Positions 20,834-35,800 of a stretch of DNA of 64,000 bases are shown here, in pieces; positions within the stretch are counted from its first letter, which is position 1, and each line of letters begins with the position of its first letter. The notes beneath the pieces are model-generated. The model did no database searches. It was not told the origin of the DNA and saw only the letters and a program-made list of their open reading frames with translations. A program made the position numbers and the translations under genes. The DNA lies in NCBI GenBank assembly GCA_021613535.1, contig CP075493.1, positions 4,960,001 through 5,024,000 of the forward strand, written 5' to 3'. This DNA is from Adineta vaga (taxonomy: Eukaryota > Rotifera).

Positions 20834-23800
20834 ATGATGTTCGATCAAAAACCACCGAATGATACCGGTGGTCCATCATTTTCATTACCAAATTATGAAA
20901 GTAAGGTCGTTGCTCCAAGAAATCCAACGTTAAATCGTGGTCCAAAGATTGAGCCAAAAGTATGTTGATAGTGATATTTGATCGATAGATTTCAATAAAT
21001 ATTTTCTATATATCTTTTTTCTCGTTTAGTTTATACCTTCGACATTTTTGAAAGAAATGTCTCTAGATACCCAACAAAAATTACTTAATACAAGAGAAAT
21101 GTATCTGCCGAAAATCATCGCTCTTTCGGATATGGCTGAAACATCATTACAAACAGTAAGTATTTTGAACTATCGATAATCTCAATTTCATATATGAATA
21201 TCTTCAAAATAGACAACAAAAGTTGATATTGATGAACCTCTCTTTCAACCATATCCATCAGATATCACTTTTCAAAAATATGAACCATTTCATACATATG
21301 AAGTACCTCTATTACTTCGAAATAACGATAAGGTAAGATTAGTTTCATGTTTAACTAAATATTTCTATTCATTTTTTTTTAATCTGATTTTTCATCAATA
21401 GGTAGCAAGAGCTGTGAAAGTAACACAAGTTGATACACCATATTTTACAATTGTTGCACCACCGAATGCATTTCAAAAAGTTGCACCTGGTGTAGCACTT
21501 GTATTTCGTATACAATTTAAACCAGAAGAACAACGAGTATGTATTTAGTTTTCATATTATAGAAAAATAAACTTTGCTTCTAGGATTACACTCATGAACT
21601 TTTAATTGCAACTGAACGTGAAAAATTTCTCATACCTATTCGAGCAATTGGTGCTCGTGCTATTCTAGATTTTCCAGACGATATTACATTTCCAACGACA
21701 GCTGTCAAAAGTACAAATATGAGTAAAGTTCTATTCGTTCGAAATATTGGCAATCGTGAAGCTCGTTTTGTTTTACAAGTTAATAAGTAAGTTTCTTTTA
21801 GATTTCTTTGACTAGAAAAAATAATCAATTTCGTTCTAGACCGTTTATTGTTTCACCTGAAAATGGTCTTTTACCTGTGAGTGAAAGTATGCAAGTCACT
21901 GTTGATTTTCAACCAACTGTCAATGGTGAAATGAAAGATGAACTTGTCATATCATATGATACTGGTTTGTATATCGATCTGATATATAAAATAAAGACGA
22001 ATTGATTTCATTTAGGAGAAAAAGTATATATCAATGTTTATGGTGTTGCTCAAGATATTAATGTTCGATTAGAGAAAAGTTCGATTCATTTTGAACAAAC
22101 ATATTTAGATATGATTAATCAACGTACAGTAACATTATCGAATCGTAGTAATCAATTAGTACATTTTCAATGGAAACAATTTGCTACAGAACGTGAAGAA
22201 GAACAACAGAAATTAAGACAACTTCATGCATTATCTGAAGAAGAGATCGATGCATTACAGAAACTCAATGGTAATCATTGAATATAAAGAAAAACCTTCG
22301 ATATATATATATATATACAAAATCTCTGTTTTTAGTCAATACAAATGAATCACCATCGGCCGGTCCATTTGATTTTGGTGTATTAATTCAACGTACATTT
22401 GTTAATCATCGTCGTCAATTAACTGCTGAATCATATTTATTTGCTCATTCAAATTATCGTATTGATCCTATTGAAGGTGATATATGGCCAGGTGGTACAC
22501 TAGATATTCAAGTTCTATTTAAACCAAACGAAGCACGTTCATATAAACAAACAGCATGGCTTGATGTAGTTGGTCGTGAACAACGTTTACCATTAGTTTT
22601 ATCAGGTGATGGTCAAGGTGCGAAATTAGAAGCATCATTTTCTGTCTTAGATGTCGGTTGTGTTTATGTTGGTTCAACACATCTCTATGAAGTTGTTTTA
22701 GCTAATAAAGGTTTTATTGAAGCACGTTATCGTATTCCTCAAATGGAATCTGGTTTTAGTTCATGTTTTCTATTTGATCCATCATCTGGAACTATTCCAG
22801 TAGATAATTATCAAGCTATACAAGTAACATTTCATAGTGATCAACTTGGTCAATTTGAACAAACATTTCATGTTCTTATCGAAGGAAATCCTAATCCAGT
22901 AGAAATTGTTTTTCAAGGACAAGTCATTGGTCCAACATTTTATTTTGATCAAGCACAATTGAAATATGGTCTTGTTTCCTATGGATTTCTAACAACTTTA
23001 CCATGCCGATTATATAATACATCACTTGTTCCAATGCCATTTCGATTACATATTGATCAAGATAAACATAAGAAAACTAGACGAAATTCTTTCACTGATG
23101 ATGATAATGAAAATGAAGATTATACAACAAATGATGAATTTCATATTAGACCATCTCATGGAACTATTCCACCACAAAGTGATCTAACACTCTATGTTGA
23201 TTTCGTACCAAAAGCAATTAAAAAATATGATACTTTTCTACAAGTTGATATTGATGGTGTAGGAAAAAATATCTTTTCATTACCAATTACAGCAAAGTAA
23301 GAACAAATATTTATCCTATTCGTATTAATTTTCGATCTATATATTTTAAAGGAGTACTGTTCCTCGTGTAACACTACATAATGAAACAATGGATCTAGGT
23401 CGAACATTCCTCAATCATCCTAATGAACGTTATGTTCGTTTACAAAATTCAACAAGTCTTCCAATGCGTTATCAATTTATATATCCTCGTTCTGGACGTT
23501 TACAATTTGATTCTATTGAACGTGAAGGTGTCGTTGAAGCAAATACGACACGAGATATTCCATTAACAGTAACTGTCAAACAACTTGGTGACATTACAGA
23601 AAAACTTGAAATTCATCGAGTTGGTGCACGTGATGCATCATTAGAATTACAAATCACAGCAACAGGTACAGGTCCTGTTTTATTTATTGATCCAAGTGAA
23701 TTACGTTTTGGTACAATCAGTGTGCTTGATGAACATACACAAATTCTTTCATTATCGAATGAATCTCCAATTCCAGCTGTATTTCAATGTGAATCCGAAA

Positions 23801-26800
23801 AGAAAAATTCCTGTTTTTCTTGTGTACCTAATACGGGCGTCGTTGAACCTCATACATCAATGGATATTCGTGTCATTGCTAAACTTAATGATCGTCTCAA
23901 GTAAACATAGTCGTTGACGTATGAATGTTTTCTTCATAACTATTTTCTCTTTTAGATTCAATGAAAATCTTATCATTAACGTTGAACATAGCATACCTTG
24001 TACGATACCAATTACAGCACAAGGAACAGGTGCATTGATTGTACCTGATGTTCCAATAATTCCTTGTCTTAATTTGGGTTCACGTTTTGTTGGAACATCA
24101 ATTGTTCAACGAATTCATTTTACGAATAAAGGTCGTCGTCAATTAGCTGTTCATTTTATTTCTGCAAGCGATACAAAAGCGGCTTATGGTATACAAAGAA
24201 AACCGAAAACAAATACGAAAGAACCTGAAGTTGATCCATTAGCTGATTTAACATTTCGTCTCGAACCTGAACGATTAGAATTTGCACCAGGTGAAACACG
24301 TCTATTAACTATCACAGGTTTTGCAGCACAACCAAAGACTGTCGATGAAGCATTCACATGCCTAGCTATTATTGGCCGTTCAACTGGTCGTGATAAATTA
24401 CTTTCATTGAAAATTCATTGTGATTTCGTCGAACCATTAATGTCATTTTCTAAAACGGATCTTCATTTTCGTGCAGAATATAATGAACAACGACAAATAG
24501 ATACTATTCGTGCACCAATTCCAACTGAATTAACATTTTCAAATATATCAGCCATTGATTTAACTGCACATCTTCGTGTGAAATATCCATTCTTATTGAA
24601 AAATGATACCAATGAAGAATTCGATTCACCTAGTCGTTTAGATAATATCGATGAAACCATAGCAGATATTCCACCAAATTTTACATTAACTAAAACAATT
24701 CAAATTTTAACTGGAATGAGTTATTCAGAAGTAGTTTATTTTGATCCAAGTGCTGATACAAAAGAAGTTTCATGGAAACGAGATGAACAATTAATATTTA
24801 CTTATGAAGAACATGCTTTTCATGTAAGTTTATCAACAATAAAATCAATTCTTTTCACTTATCTCATTATTGTAGGATACCATTCAACTTCATGGTGAAG
24901 TTCATTATCCAAATCTATCTATTGAACATACAGATCTTGATTTTGGATGTATTCTTAATGGTTCAGAAGTGACACGATTCTTAAATATGGTCAATGTCAG
25001 TCCATTACCTGTCAAATATCTTTGGACATTTGTTCTTGACGAAAATGAACCAATTTTTTCTTTTGAACCACAACCACAAACGAGTATTTCATATCCACAA
25101 TCTGATCAAACACAAATTCAAAGTGGACCTTGGTCTGAAAATGCTGGCGATCAACAACAAGATACACCACATGATAATACAACTTTAACACCGAAAATCG
25201 ATGAAATCTTCGACATTTCACCATTCTTTGGTAGTCTTCAACCAGGGTAAATTTCCTTTTCAAATATACAAGAAACAAAACCGTACGACACATTTTTCTT
25301 TTTTTTATTTCTTATTCTAGTGAAATTGAAAAAACAGCTATTCGTTTCTATGGTCGTCCAGGTATAACAGCCAATGTCAAAGCCATATGTCAAGTTGATA
25401 ATGGTCCGATCTATAAATTATCACTTCATGGTCAAGCATCATTTGTAGCCTATTCTTTGAATACACATAAACTTGATTTTGGTGATGTACATTTCGATAA
25501 ATCATCAATGCGTACATTAACATTAACAAATGTTGGTCAAGTTCCATTGGATTTTAAATTTTTAAATTTAAATAATTTAAATCTAACTGATCAACATGCA
25601 CATCTAACGATTGAACCAGAATTTGGTCTATGTCCAGCATCAACATCAATTGTTATAAGAATAAAATTTCTTCCGAATATTCCTGAACATTTTGAAAAGA
25701 CAATTTTTTTACAAATTGCACATTTTCGACCTGATGAAATACATTTAGTTGGTACGGGCATGTTTTCTCGATTAGAAATTAGTTTACCACGTTATATAAC
25801 GGAAAATTCTATGGAAGAAAAATTGTTCGAAAATATCAAAGATAAAATTGATGAATCCGAACGACAAGAACAACTTGATACACTTGTTGTACAAAATTTC
25901 GTGGAAAAATTCAATGAAAGTCTTCCTCATTTAATGGAATCGACTGAACAAGTAGCTGATTCTCAAATTCAACAATCTGTTCGATCAAGTAATATGTCAT
26001 TATCAACATCAACAACAACAAATTTATCAAAACGAACACCGAGTTCGAAATCTATGCCTATCTTACCAGATTATCTCGTTGATTTTGACTATGTAATTCT
26101 CGGAACTGTTCGACAGCAAATAATTCATATGAAAAATCCAACATCGAACAATATTACTTTTCAATTTGAACGTTTAGCTTATAAAAATACTGGCTTTTCA
26201 TTTGATTGTGATCGTATTAAAAATCTACCATCTGGAGAATCGATGATAGTAACAGTTACATTTGATCCACGTGGTGCTAATCTTGGTCTCGGACTAATTG
26301 AATGTCGAGTACCAGTAGAAGTAAATTTAAACATTGCTTGTCGTTAGAATAATGAATATCTAATTCTTATTTCCTCTTTCTTTATTAGGTGACATCAGGT
26401 CCTTCATTTCATTTACGTCTTAGAGCAAACGTAACCATGCCAGATTTAAATGCATCAAATGATACACTCGATTTTAGTATAGTTAAATGTGGTGAATGTA
26501 AAATTGCGACAATACAATTACGAAATCCAAAAGAAATTTCTTGTGAATGGGTTGCTGCTTATCCTGGAGTAAGAAATCGAGTAGAATTTGTTGTTCAATG
26601 TTTTTGTATGATCATCTTTCTTTTTTTTTTAGGAAGATTCAAATGGTAAACAAGCTGGTCGTTTTCCTCGCCGTGGAAATATTAGTAATAGAAAGAAACC
26701 ATCGACACGTATCTTCGAAGTTTTACCACCGTCAGGAATTATTCAAGCTGGTCAAAAAGTAAATGTTCAAATTAAATTTACACCAGCTGAAGACGTAATT

Positions 26801-29800
26801 ACATTCTTTTTCTAAATGAAAATCTTCCAGAATCATAATTCTATAATCTTTTTCAGATGGCCTATGAATCACGTGTTCTCTTACGTATTAATCAAAGTAG
26901 TCAACGATTAATGATTATTTGTCGTGGTATTGGTCTTGAACCTCAAGTTATTATTGGACAAATGCGTGGTACAACATTTGAACCAACAACATCAATTGTA
27001 TTCAATCCAATTTTAACACATAGTCAAGGTGATGATCAAGAAGTTGTTATACGTAATCCATGTTCATTTCCAGTCGAAATCTATAATCTAGAATTTGATA
27101 AACTCTATCTTGAAGAAGAAAAAGTGATTTGATACTGATGCAAACATTTCTCTTTTCTAATAAGCATTTCTGTTTTCTAGGTACTTCGTCTTTTACCAGG
27201 TTATGATGAAAATAATAATATTCTTTTACCAACACGAGCTGCTGGAGAAAAATTACCAATTGAAATACAAAAATTTTATGATGGTAGAGATTATTTAATT
27301 GATATTAAAGAAAATTTATAGGCTGTTTCGATTGAATTTAGATGTATTAAAACATGCCGAAGACGAAAAACAAGAAAATATGACCAAAAGAACAGATGGT
27401 AAGTAAAATTCTGCTTTATAGAAGACAGTTCGCATTTAAAATAATTGAAAAGTATATAATTTCAAATGTCTTAGGAAAACTAAGGTCATTTTTGATCACA
27501 CACAGCAATGATATCGACAAAAACCTATGATTAGTTCTAATCTTTAAGTTAGGATATCATTCTTTATCTTGGATCTATTTTCAGACGGTTCCTATGTTGC
27601 CAATGATGGTGTTGAATCTAATGTTGCTGTAGCAAGTTCTTTGTCACAACAACCAATACCAACTAATAGTGAACGTGCTACTAATGAACGAACAAGTTTA
27701 AATTTGAGTATTGATCATATTGATTCACTTATGGATAAAAGTGAAACAGCATTAAAACGTGTTGCAGAAAAACTTATCGATTATGATATGACACCTGTTG
27801 CTCAAGCATTAGCACGTCATTTAGGTATTGATTTAACATCTGATGGAGTACAAGCACGTAATCGACGTGGTATTGCAATCATCGTACATGGTCCACCTGG
27901 TTCAGGTAAAGAATTTCGATAGTAGATGAATGAATGTCTTAGTATATAATCGTTTTGTCTCTCAAGGAAAAACAATGATCTCTCGTGAACTTAGTCAACG
28001 TTATGATTGTGCATTATTAAATCTTGATCAAATTATTATCGAAGCTATTGATAGTTCACAACGAAGTGAACAAGCTCAACGAGCCTATCAAACATGTCGT
28101 GAAGCTTTTGAAAAACATGTCGAAGAACAACAACGACTAGCTGAATTTGATGCTGATCATCCTCCACCAGCTCCTATCGGTAAATTAAAATATATCTTAT
28201 TTTGTCTTTGTTGTTTCAATGAAATATTAGCAAACGAAAGATTTCGATCAATCAAATACTACAATGACTATTTTTCTTATCTATAATCGTAGGCAAATTT
28301 CGTCGACGTTCTTCTATTTTATCAAGAATTTCATCACCTACCTATAGCAATGGATCACCAAGAAGTGCGCAAAGGAAACTTAGTATTTTTTCGCTCTTTC
28401 AAAGCTTTTTCATTGAAATGATTTTTGCCGTGTCTTCTAGTTTTTTTTTAATTTGATTAATTTTCGAATCGTTTCATAATTTAATTTTCTAACTATATTT
28501 CTTCTTTTAGCTACACATGTGAAAAAACCTGCTGATAAAAAGAAGAAAGGTTCGGAAGTAGCTGATTCAAACGCTCAAATTGCAACATTAGAACCACAAC
28601 CATTAGTGGCTCCACCACAGATTAAATTTAAAGTACATAAACATTTATCATCTGCTGCTCATGCTGAATTAACTCAAACACAAAAAAGTTCTGATGATGT
28701 TACATCTATTGTTGAAGATGATCAAGAAGAATTGATATCATTCGTATTGACAGAAGATGTATTTGTTGAAATTCTTGCTACAAGACTTCAAGTAAAAATC
28801 TTTGTTTTTAAAAGAACTGTTTGGCTATCATTGAAAACCTTTTCACTTTCATTTATTTAGAGACTGGACTGTCTTCATGGTGTTGTCTTTGATAGTCTCG
28901 ATACATCGTTTCTTGCGAATGCTTCACAAGCAGCCGTTGCTGTATTGAAAGCCATCAATAATCGTTCTTATATCTATGCTGTTGTGACAAATTTTTCTTA
29001 TACTAAATACAAAGAGGCTCAAGCTAAGGCTGAAGAAATTCGCCGTATGAAAAAGAAATATTGATTTCGAACCGGTTGTTTATCAAAATCTATTTTCATG
29101 TTTAGGATCGGAAGAACGTCTACGAGAACAAACAGAAAAAGAATATGCTGAAGAAATGGGTGAAGATGAATATGATGCTTTAACTGACGAAGAAAAACAA
29201 CGAATTGATCAGAGAAGATTACAACAAAAGAAAGATCGTATTCAAAAGTAGGATGATCTATAATAAAAGCATTATGTTTCAAAGATATCGTTTGAATATA
29301 GAGAACAACGAATAAAAGAAGAAAAAGCTCGATTAGAACAAGAACGTTTAGCATTGAAAGAAGCTGAACCGTATGTATCTAAATGAAAGAATTTATTTTA
29401 GATTTATGATTATATTTTTATGTTAGGAAAAAGACGAAGAAAGGTGGTTCAAATCAACCATTGATGGGTAAAGGTGGTTCGACAGTTGGTGGCGATAAAG
29501 GTCTTACTGCTTCATCGACGGCTGTTGCTGGTGGCAAAGGTGGTTCTCGATTAACATTGATAAGTGCTCGTGGTCCCACTGGTTCTGATAAATCAAATAT
29601 TAAATTAGATGGTTTAAGTACAGAAGATATTGATAAGTAATATGCCAGCTTCTTTTATATTATTATTGATGTTAAACGTATTGTATCTCTTTAGGAAAAA
29701 GGTTTCAAAAAGTGAATTAAAATCTCTTCGAGATCTTTCAATCAGAGAAGAAGGTGAAGGTTCAGGTAGTTTAATTAAAGGTTCAACTACAAGTGATCTT

Positions 29801-32800
29801 GACGATGAGAAAGAAAAGAAAAAAGATAAAGAATTACTCGTGAAGTAAGTTTGCAAAATTAGCTTTTATCTTAAAATAGTCATCCGTTTATTTTTCTTCT
29901 AGATTTAAAACATTTGACTTTTATCGTAATGATTTATTGAATGTTTTCGAATGGTGGGATCGAACGAAAGGTGTCACACGAAGTCCACCAACACCAGTCA
30001 ATCAAGGCGAAGATGAACATGGTTCAGGTGTACTTGCAGCTGGTGGCAAAAAAGGAGCACAAAAGAAAGATAAAGGTATAAATTTCTTTTTATAAATTAA
30101 AATCCCTTATGAACACTTCAATTCTAATCATCCTAGTTAAACGAAATAATTTTCAATTATCTTCATATGATTTTGAAAGAAAAAAATCACGTATTTTCTT
30201 AGATAACAATCTTTTCTTTTGCATTTATTACTTTTTATTTTGTCTTCAATCTAATTACATTGAGTTTATGCTTCTTTTTTTCTTTCAAGGAAAAAAAACC
30301 GATTCAAAAGATAAAGATAAAGCAGAGAAAGCAGATGATATTGGTCTAGCAAGTACTCCAATTCAACATCTAGCAAGTACAACACCAATCAATTGTGTAA
30401 GCAATACACATTCTGCTTTTGTTTGTGCTCTGTACATCATTACAACGATTCATTAATTGTTTTTACAGGATGAATCTATACAATCATCGAAAGATGAAAC
30501 AAAAAAACAATTATCAACAGGATCAGAAGAAGCAGTGAATGTTCCAACAATTCAAATTGAAACACCAGTAAATTATAATTCGAATCAACCGATACCAACA
30601 TATTTAATGGATACAATTAAAAGTCGCCTACCAGGTTTAGACGAGGTAACAATCATTGACAACGTTCAACATTCTTAGGATTATGTGTATAATCTATAAT
30701 TGAATTACTACTATTTCAGGTACTCGATGGAATGGGTCAAGGTCCTCGTGGTCCACCAGTTCCTAAAGCATTTGAATTTGCTGTTGTACCATTTCCTGAA
30801 CCACGTACTAATCCACCTTGTGCCGAATATGGTCAATACTTTTTTGTGGCTACAAGTGAAACTGATCCGTAAGAATTTGATTTCAAACAATTTGTTTTAT
30901 TTATTCTGTTGATTCTCTATGATTAGAAATCTATTTCCTGAAGATAACAGATCAAAAGATAATAAGACACCAGAACCGCCCGCGAATGGTGATGATGCCG
31001 ATGGAAAAGACACCAATACGAAAGGACGACGTAGTCGAGGTATGTATTTTCAAAAGGGGAGAAAAAATATCGAAAAAACCGATGTGTGTATTTTATCTAG
31101 CAGAACGCGAATCCATTTCTATTAAACGTAAGACAAGTGGTGGAACTGGTGGTAGTACTGAAGGAAAATCATCGACACGTGGAACTTCAAAAGGTAAACA
31201 TGGTGGAAAACATTCTCCAACACATCATTCATCCGACGGACCAGATGGTACAAGTGAATCAGGCAGTGAAAAACTTCTACCAAAGTTTGTTTTATTATTT
31301 TGCCACATTTATTCTACGTATCAATTCTGTTTTTTTTCAAAGAATTATTCGTTTTCGTTGGATTATTCCTGCGAAAGGTGAAGTTCGTCTTCGTCTTCGT
31401 TTTGTTTCGAATGAAGTTGGACAATTTGATCAAACAATTTCTTTTGAACTTCTTGGTACTAAACGAAATTATAAAATATTCTGTCGAGGTGTCTGTACAT
31501 TTCCAACTATTAGTCGTGAACCTCGGTTAGTTCTGTTTCAATTCTTAATTTTGTTTTTAAAATTCATTCGTGCATCTTTAGTACGATCTTTCCTAATCGA
31601 CAAAAAACACGTAAACCAAATGAAATCGTTCATAAGAAATTTATTCTTTCAACCGAACAATATGATTTTGGTCCATTAGTACTTGGCAAAGATATAAATA
31701 AGTAGGTTGTAATTGATTTCGATATGAATTTTTACTCAATATTCATTTTAGAATTCGTACTGGAGTTTATCCAAGTAATCTTGAAACATTAACAATTGAC
31801 AATACATCACCTATGGATGTTGAAGCATTATTTTGCTTTTTAAATGATGTTGATGCAGCCAAAGCTGTCTTCTTTCTTGAACCAACTGAAATGCATTTGA
31901 AACCAGGAGAATCAAAAGTATTGAAAGATTCTATTATCTTAAAAGAATATGATCATGTTTTGATTCTTTTTTTAGCCATTGAAAATTATGGCAAATCCAC
32001 AAAAAGAAGGTCATTATGAAGAATCATTGGTTTGTTGTATAAAAGAAAATCCTGAACCAATTATTTATAAATTATCTTGTGATGGTTGTACACCTGACTT
32101 ACAAACTGAACCAACATCCTTTGATTTCGGTCAAGTATTACTCTATCGGTAAATATCTCATATAAGCAATGCATTCATATATTATTTCTATCATTGTTCT
32201 TTTTTTTTGTAGAAAAGAATCACGAACTATTCGACTTAAAAATACGAAATTAATTCCTGTCCGATGGCGTTTAACTGGAATCGGTCAAGATGGTATTGGT
32301 CAAGAGTTTTCAACTAAAACTGATACAGGAATTGTTGAACCATTGTCTACCTATGAATTACAATTGAATTATTATGCAAGTCGACCACGTTCACCAACAT
32401 CACAAAAAAATAAACTTATTCTTAAACTTGAAGTAAGTTTTCTTCTCAATCGAATCTACAGAGAAAGCATATTGTCTATTGATTTCCTCTTCGTAGATTT
32501 CGGATACTGAAGGTATGCCAGGTGCAATAAGGACTGTGAATATTCCTGTTTTGGTCGAACCGTATGATATTGTTTTGGATATGACATTTCAAAAAGGAAA
32601 TGATCGTGGTATTGATTTTGGAAATGTACGTGTCAATCAAGAAGCGAAACAAACATGTACATTGAAAAATAAAGGCAAACGAGAAATTCGATATAAGTAT
32701 GATTTCATAGTCAGACGATTGTTTCCGTTAAACATATGAATTTATTTGTTATAATTAGATTTGAATTACTACCAGATCCTAAATCAAAAATTAATGCAAG

Positions 32801-35800
32801 TAAATTCTTTGAAATTGTTCCAAAACAAGGAAGTTTAACTGCTGGTGGAGATCGTAATGCACCAGCCACAAACGTTGTTGTAAGAACATGATTTTTAACA
32901 TTTTGTAACTACTTTTTTTCTTTTGATTGTCAAGAAATCTTGATAGTTATTTATACTCAGATAGAACGAGGCGATAGAATTCTAATATATTTTCTTTGAT
33001 TTCCAAGATTACATTTAAACCAACAGCTGAAATACATCTTCGTGAAGCTGAAATTATTGTTGTTAGTGTTATCAATGTAGCATCTGCTGTCAAAGGAACA
33101 GATAGTAATACTCATTCAACCTCACATGGTCCAACGAAAGGTAATGCTGAAGCTGCAAGTGGTCGAAATGCTGTCGCTACTCAACAACAACAACAACAAG
33201 CAGCAGCTCCACCAGTCGAAGAAGAAGTTGCACGTATTCGATTGAAAATTTCTGCCAAAGCAACATATAGCAAGTGAGTCTTTCTCAATCTTCCTTTTTT
33301 TGAATTCATACGAACAAGATTACTTTTTCGATTAGATTTACTATTACACCAGAAAAAGAAGTAAATTTCGGTCCAATGCCGATTGGTTGTCCTCGTCGTG
33401 TGGAAAAATTCCTCATCGAAAATCACGGCGAACATGATTTTAAATTTATTATTACAAAATATCAACGTGATTCTTCTCCACAAAAACTAAATATGAAGTA
33501 AGTTAACATTTTTCAATCATGAACATATCAATTTACGATATTTGTCATTCTAGAGATGCACCAACACAAGGTCGTTTACAAGTTGGTCCATTTCTTATTT
33601 CACCTGCATTTGCAATGATTATACCAGGTGGAAATTCAACTGTATCAGTCGAATGTATATCCGAATCTGATGTACCAAAGAAATTTGAAGAAGTAATTTC
33701 ATACTTATTGATCTATTTTGAAAGTTCATTTATCATTTTAGGAAATTCTAATTGATATTGCTGATCGTAATCCAGCTGAACATTCAAAAGGAATTATTTA
33801 TAAATTAAAGAGTGAATTAATTGTACCACAAATTGATACAAGTGATATCTCATCAATCTTTGAAGAACATCGTGTTGTTCGAAATTTATCTTCATTTAAA
33901 AATTTAGCTGATGTAAGTGATTGAATTCTTGTTTTCATTATCAGATATTGATGTTTATGAAATTTAATAGTCCGTTACTGGTGGTGTTTATGGTGAAGAA
34001 GAACGTCGTTTTCAATTTCGAAATGTTATTGTTGGTCGAACATCGAAAGCACGATTTAAAATTAGTAATTCACAAAAAGTAAATTTTTTTTGTTAAATTT
34101 TATTTCGATATGTCGACTGTAAAAGAAAATCTTGTTTCTAGGTACCAGTTGATATCAATCTTGCTCTTCGTCCAACAAATAAAGGTCATAAAGTTGTTGA
34201 AGCTTTTGAACTCGATGCACATCGTGCACAAATTCCACCATATAGTAATCATTATGCTGTTGTGTCCTTTACGCCAACATCTATGCAATCATATTCAGCT
34301 ATTTTTGATGTAACAGTCGATGGTCAATCGAAAGCTAATCGAGAATCTCGTAATACACCAAATTTTTCCTGTGAACTTCACGGAGAAGGTCATTTACCAC
34401 GTGTCACTATCTTACGACCTGCAATTCGAAATAAAAAGGCACAAACAATGATGATCTTCAATAAATTATTATTAGGTCGACAAGCAATTCAACAACTTCT
34501 TCTAGTTAATGATGGTGTTCTACCAGCAAAAGTAAACTTTTACAATTTAAATAACATGAATTTGTCAATTATTTCTCTTCCAGGTTGATTTTTATCTTCA
34601 TGATGTTGAAGGTGTGTATTCATTACAATCATCTATTGAAAATTCTCATCCAGAAAATCTTGTTATCAATGATATGACACGAAAAGCGACTGCTGCATCG
34701 GCTATATTTGAAGTTGGTCAAAAGATTGCATTAGACATTCTATTCAAACCAAAACCAACACAAGGCGCACAACGATATGAAGGTGTACTTCGACTTGTTG
34801 TTGTTGATAATCAATATGAAGATACAACTGTTCAATTAATTGGCGAAAGTTATACAGATGATATAACATTAGATAATATTCATGGATTAGTTATGAGTGA
34901 TGAACCATTAGCAATTGAAAATACACAACAGAAACAAACGATTGTTGATGATGATGTACCAGGTAAAATAATTTTTCCATGATGAAATCAAATGATCAAT
35001 CTTTTCTTTCTTTTTTCTAAAAACAGTTTCACTTTCCAATACTATAAATTTCGGTGAAGTTCATTTGAATGAATCTCGACAAATTCTCTTCTCGATTACA
35101 AATCATCATCAAAAAGATTCAGTTCGTTTCGAATGGCCTGAACATGCACAATGTACATTTTCACCACGTATTGGTCATCTACATGCCGGTAATTATTCTA
35201 TTCTTAAATGAATGTATATATATATATATCTACATACATCGTATCTTCTAGGTTGTACTAAAGATATTCAAGTAACATTTAAAACAAACAAACCAGTTCA
35301 ATTAAATAAAGAAAAACTTCTTTGTTCAATAACGAAAATAAGTTTTGATCGTCCAATAAATGAAATACCCGATTGGGATGATCGAATGCGTTCAATCAAA
35401 TGGATTGATGTACCACAACAAGCACATGATCCAACTAATGCGGATCAACAACGTCCAAATCGGCCAGCAAGAAAGAAAATTGTCGAGGGAGATGCTGAAC
35501 CAGCACATCAACGTATCGAAGATCAAACACGTCAATTAGATATTTATGTATCAGCTGTAGTCGATTATTGTCGATATAAATGTAGTGATTTTGAAGTACG
35601 CTTTTTAGAAACAGCAATGTTACAAACACGTGTTCAAGAGTAAATATTTCAACATTATGATTTAATTTCCGAAAAATTTCTATTTTAGAGTAACAATTAC
35701 AAATCGTGGAAAAGTTGCCTTTAATTATGCATGGCAAGTTCATATGGAAGATAATTTTCGACCATTTACACCAATGATTGATCGTGATCCGCCAACGCCG

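Noticed and set aside
27284-27341. Apparent frameshift and in-frame stop in HYDIN
   Set aside because: A 58-nt GT-AG intron (donor after 27283, exon resuming at 27342) restores the frame, giving KFYD then DVLKHAEDE.
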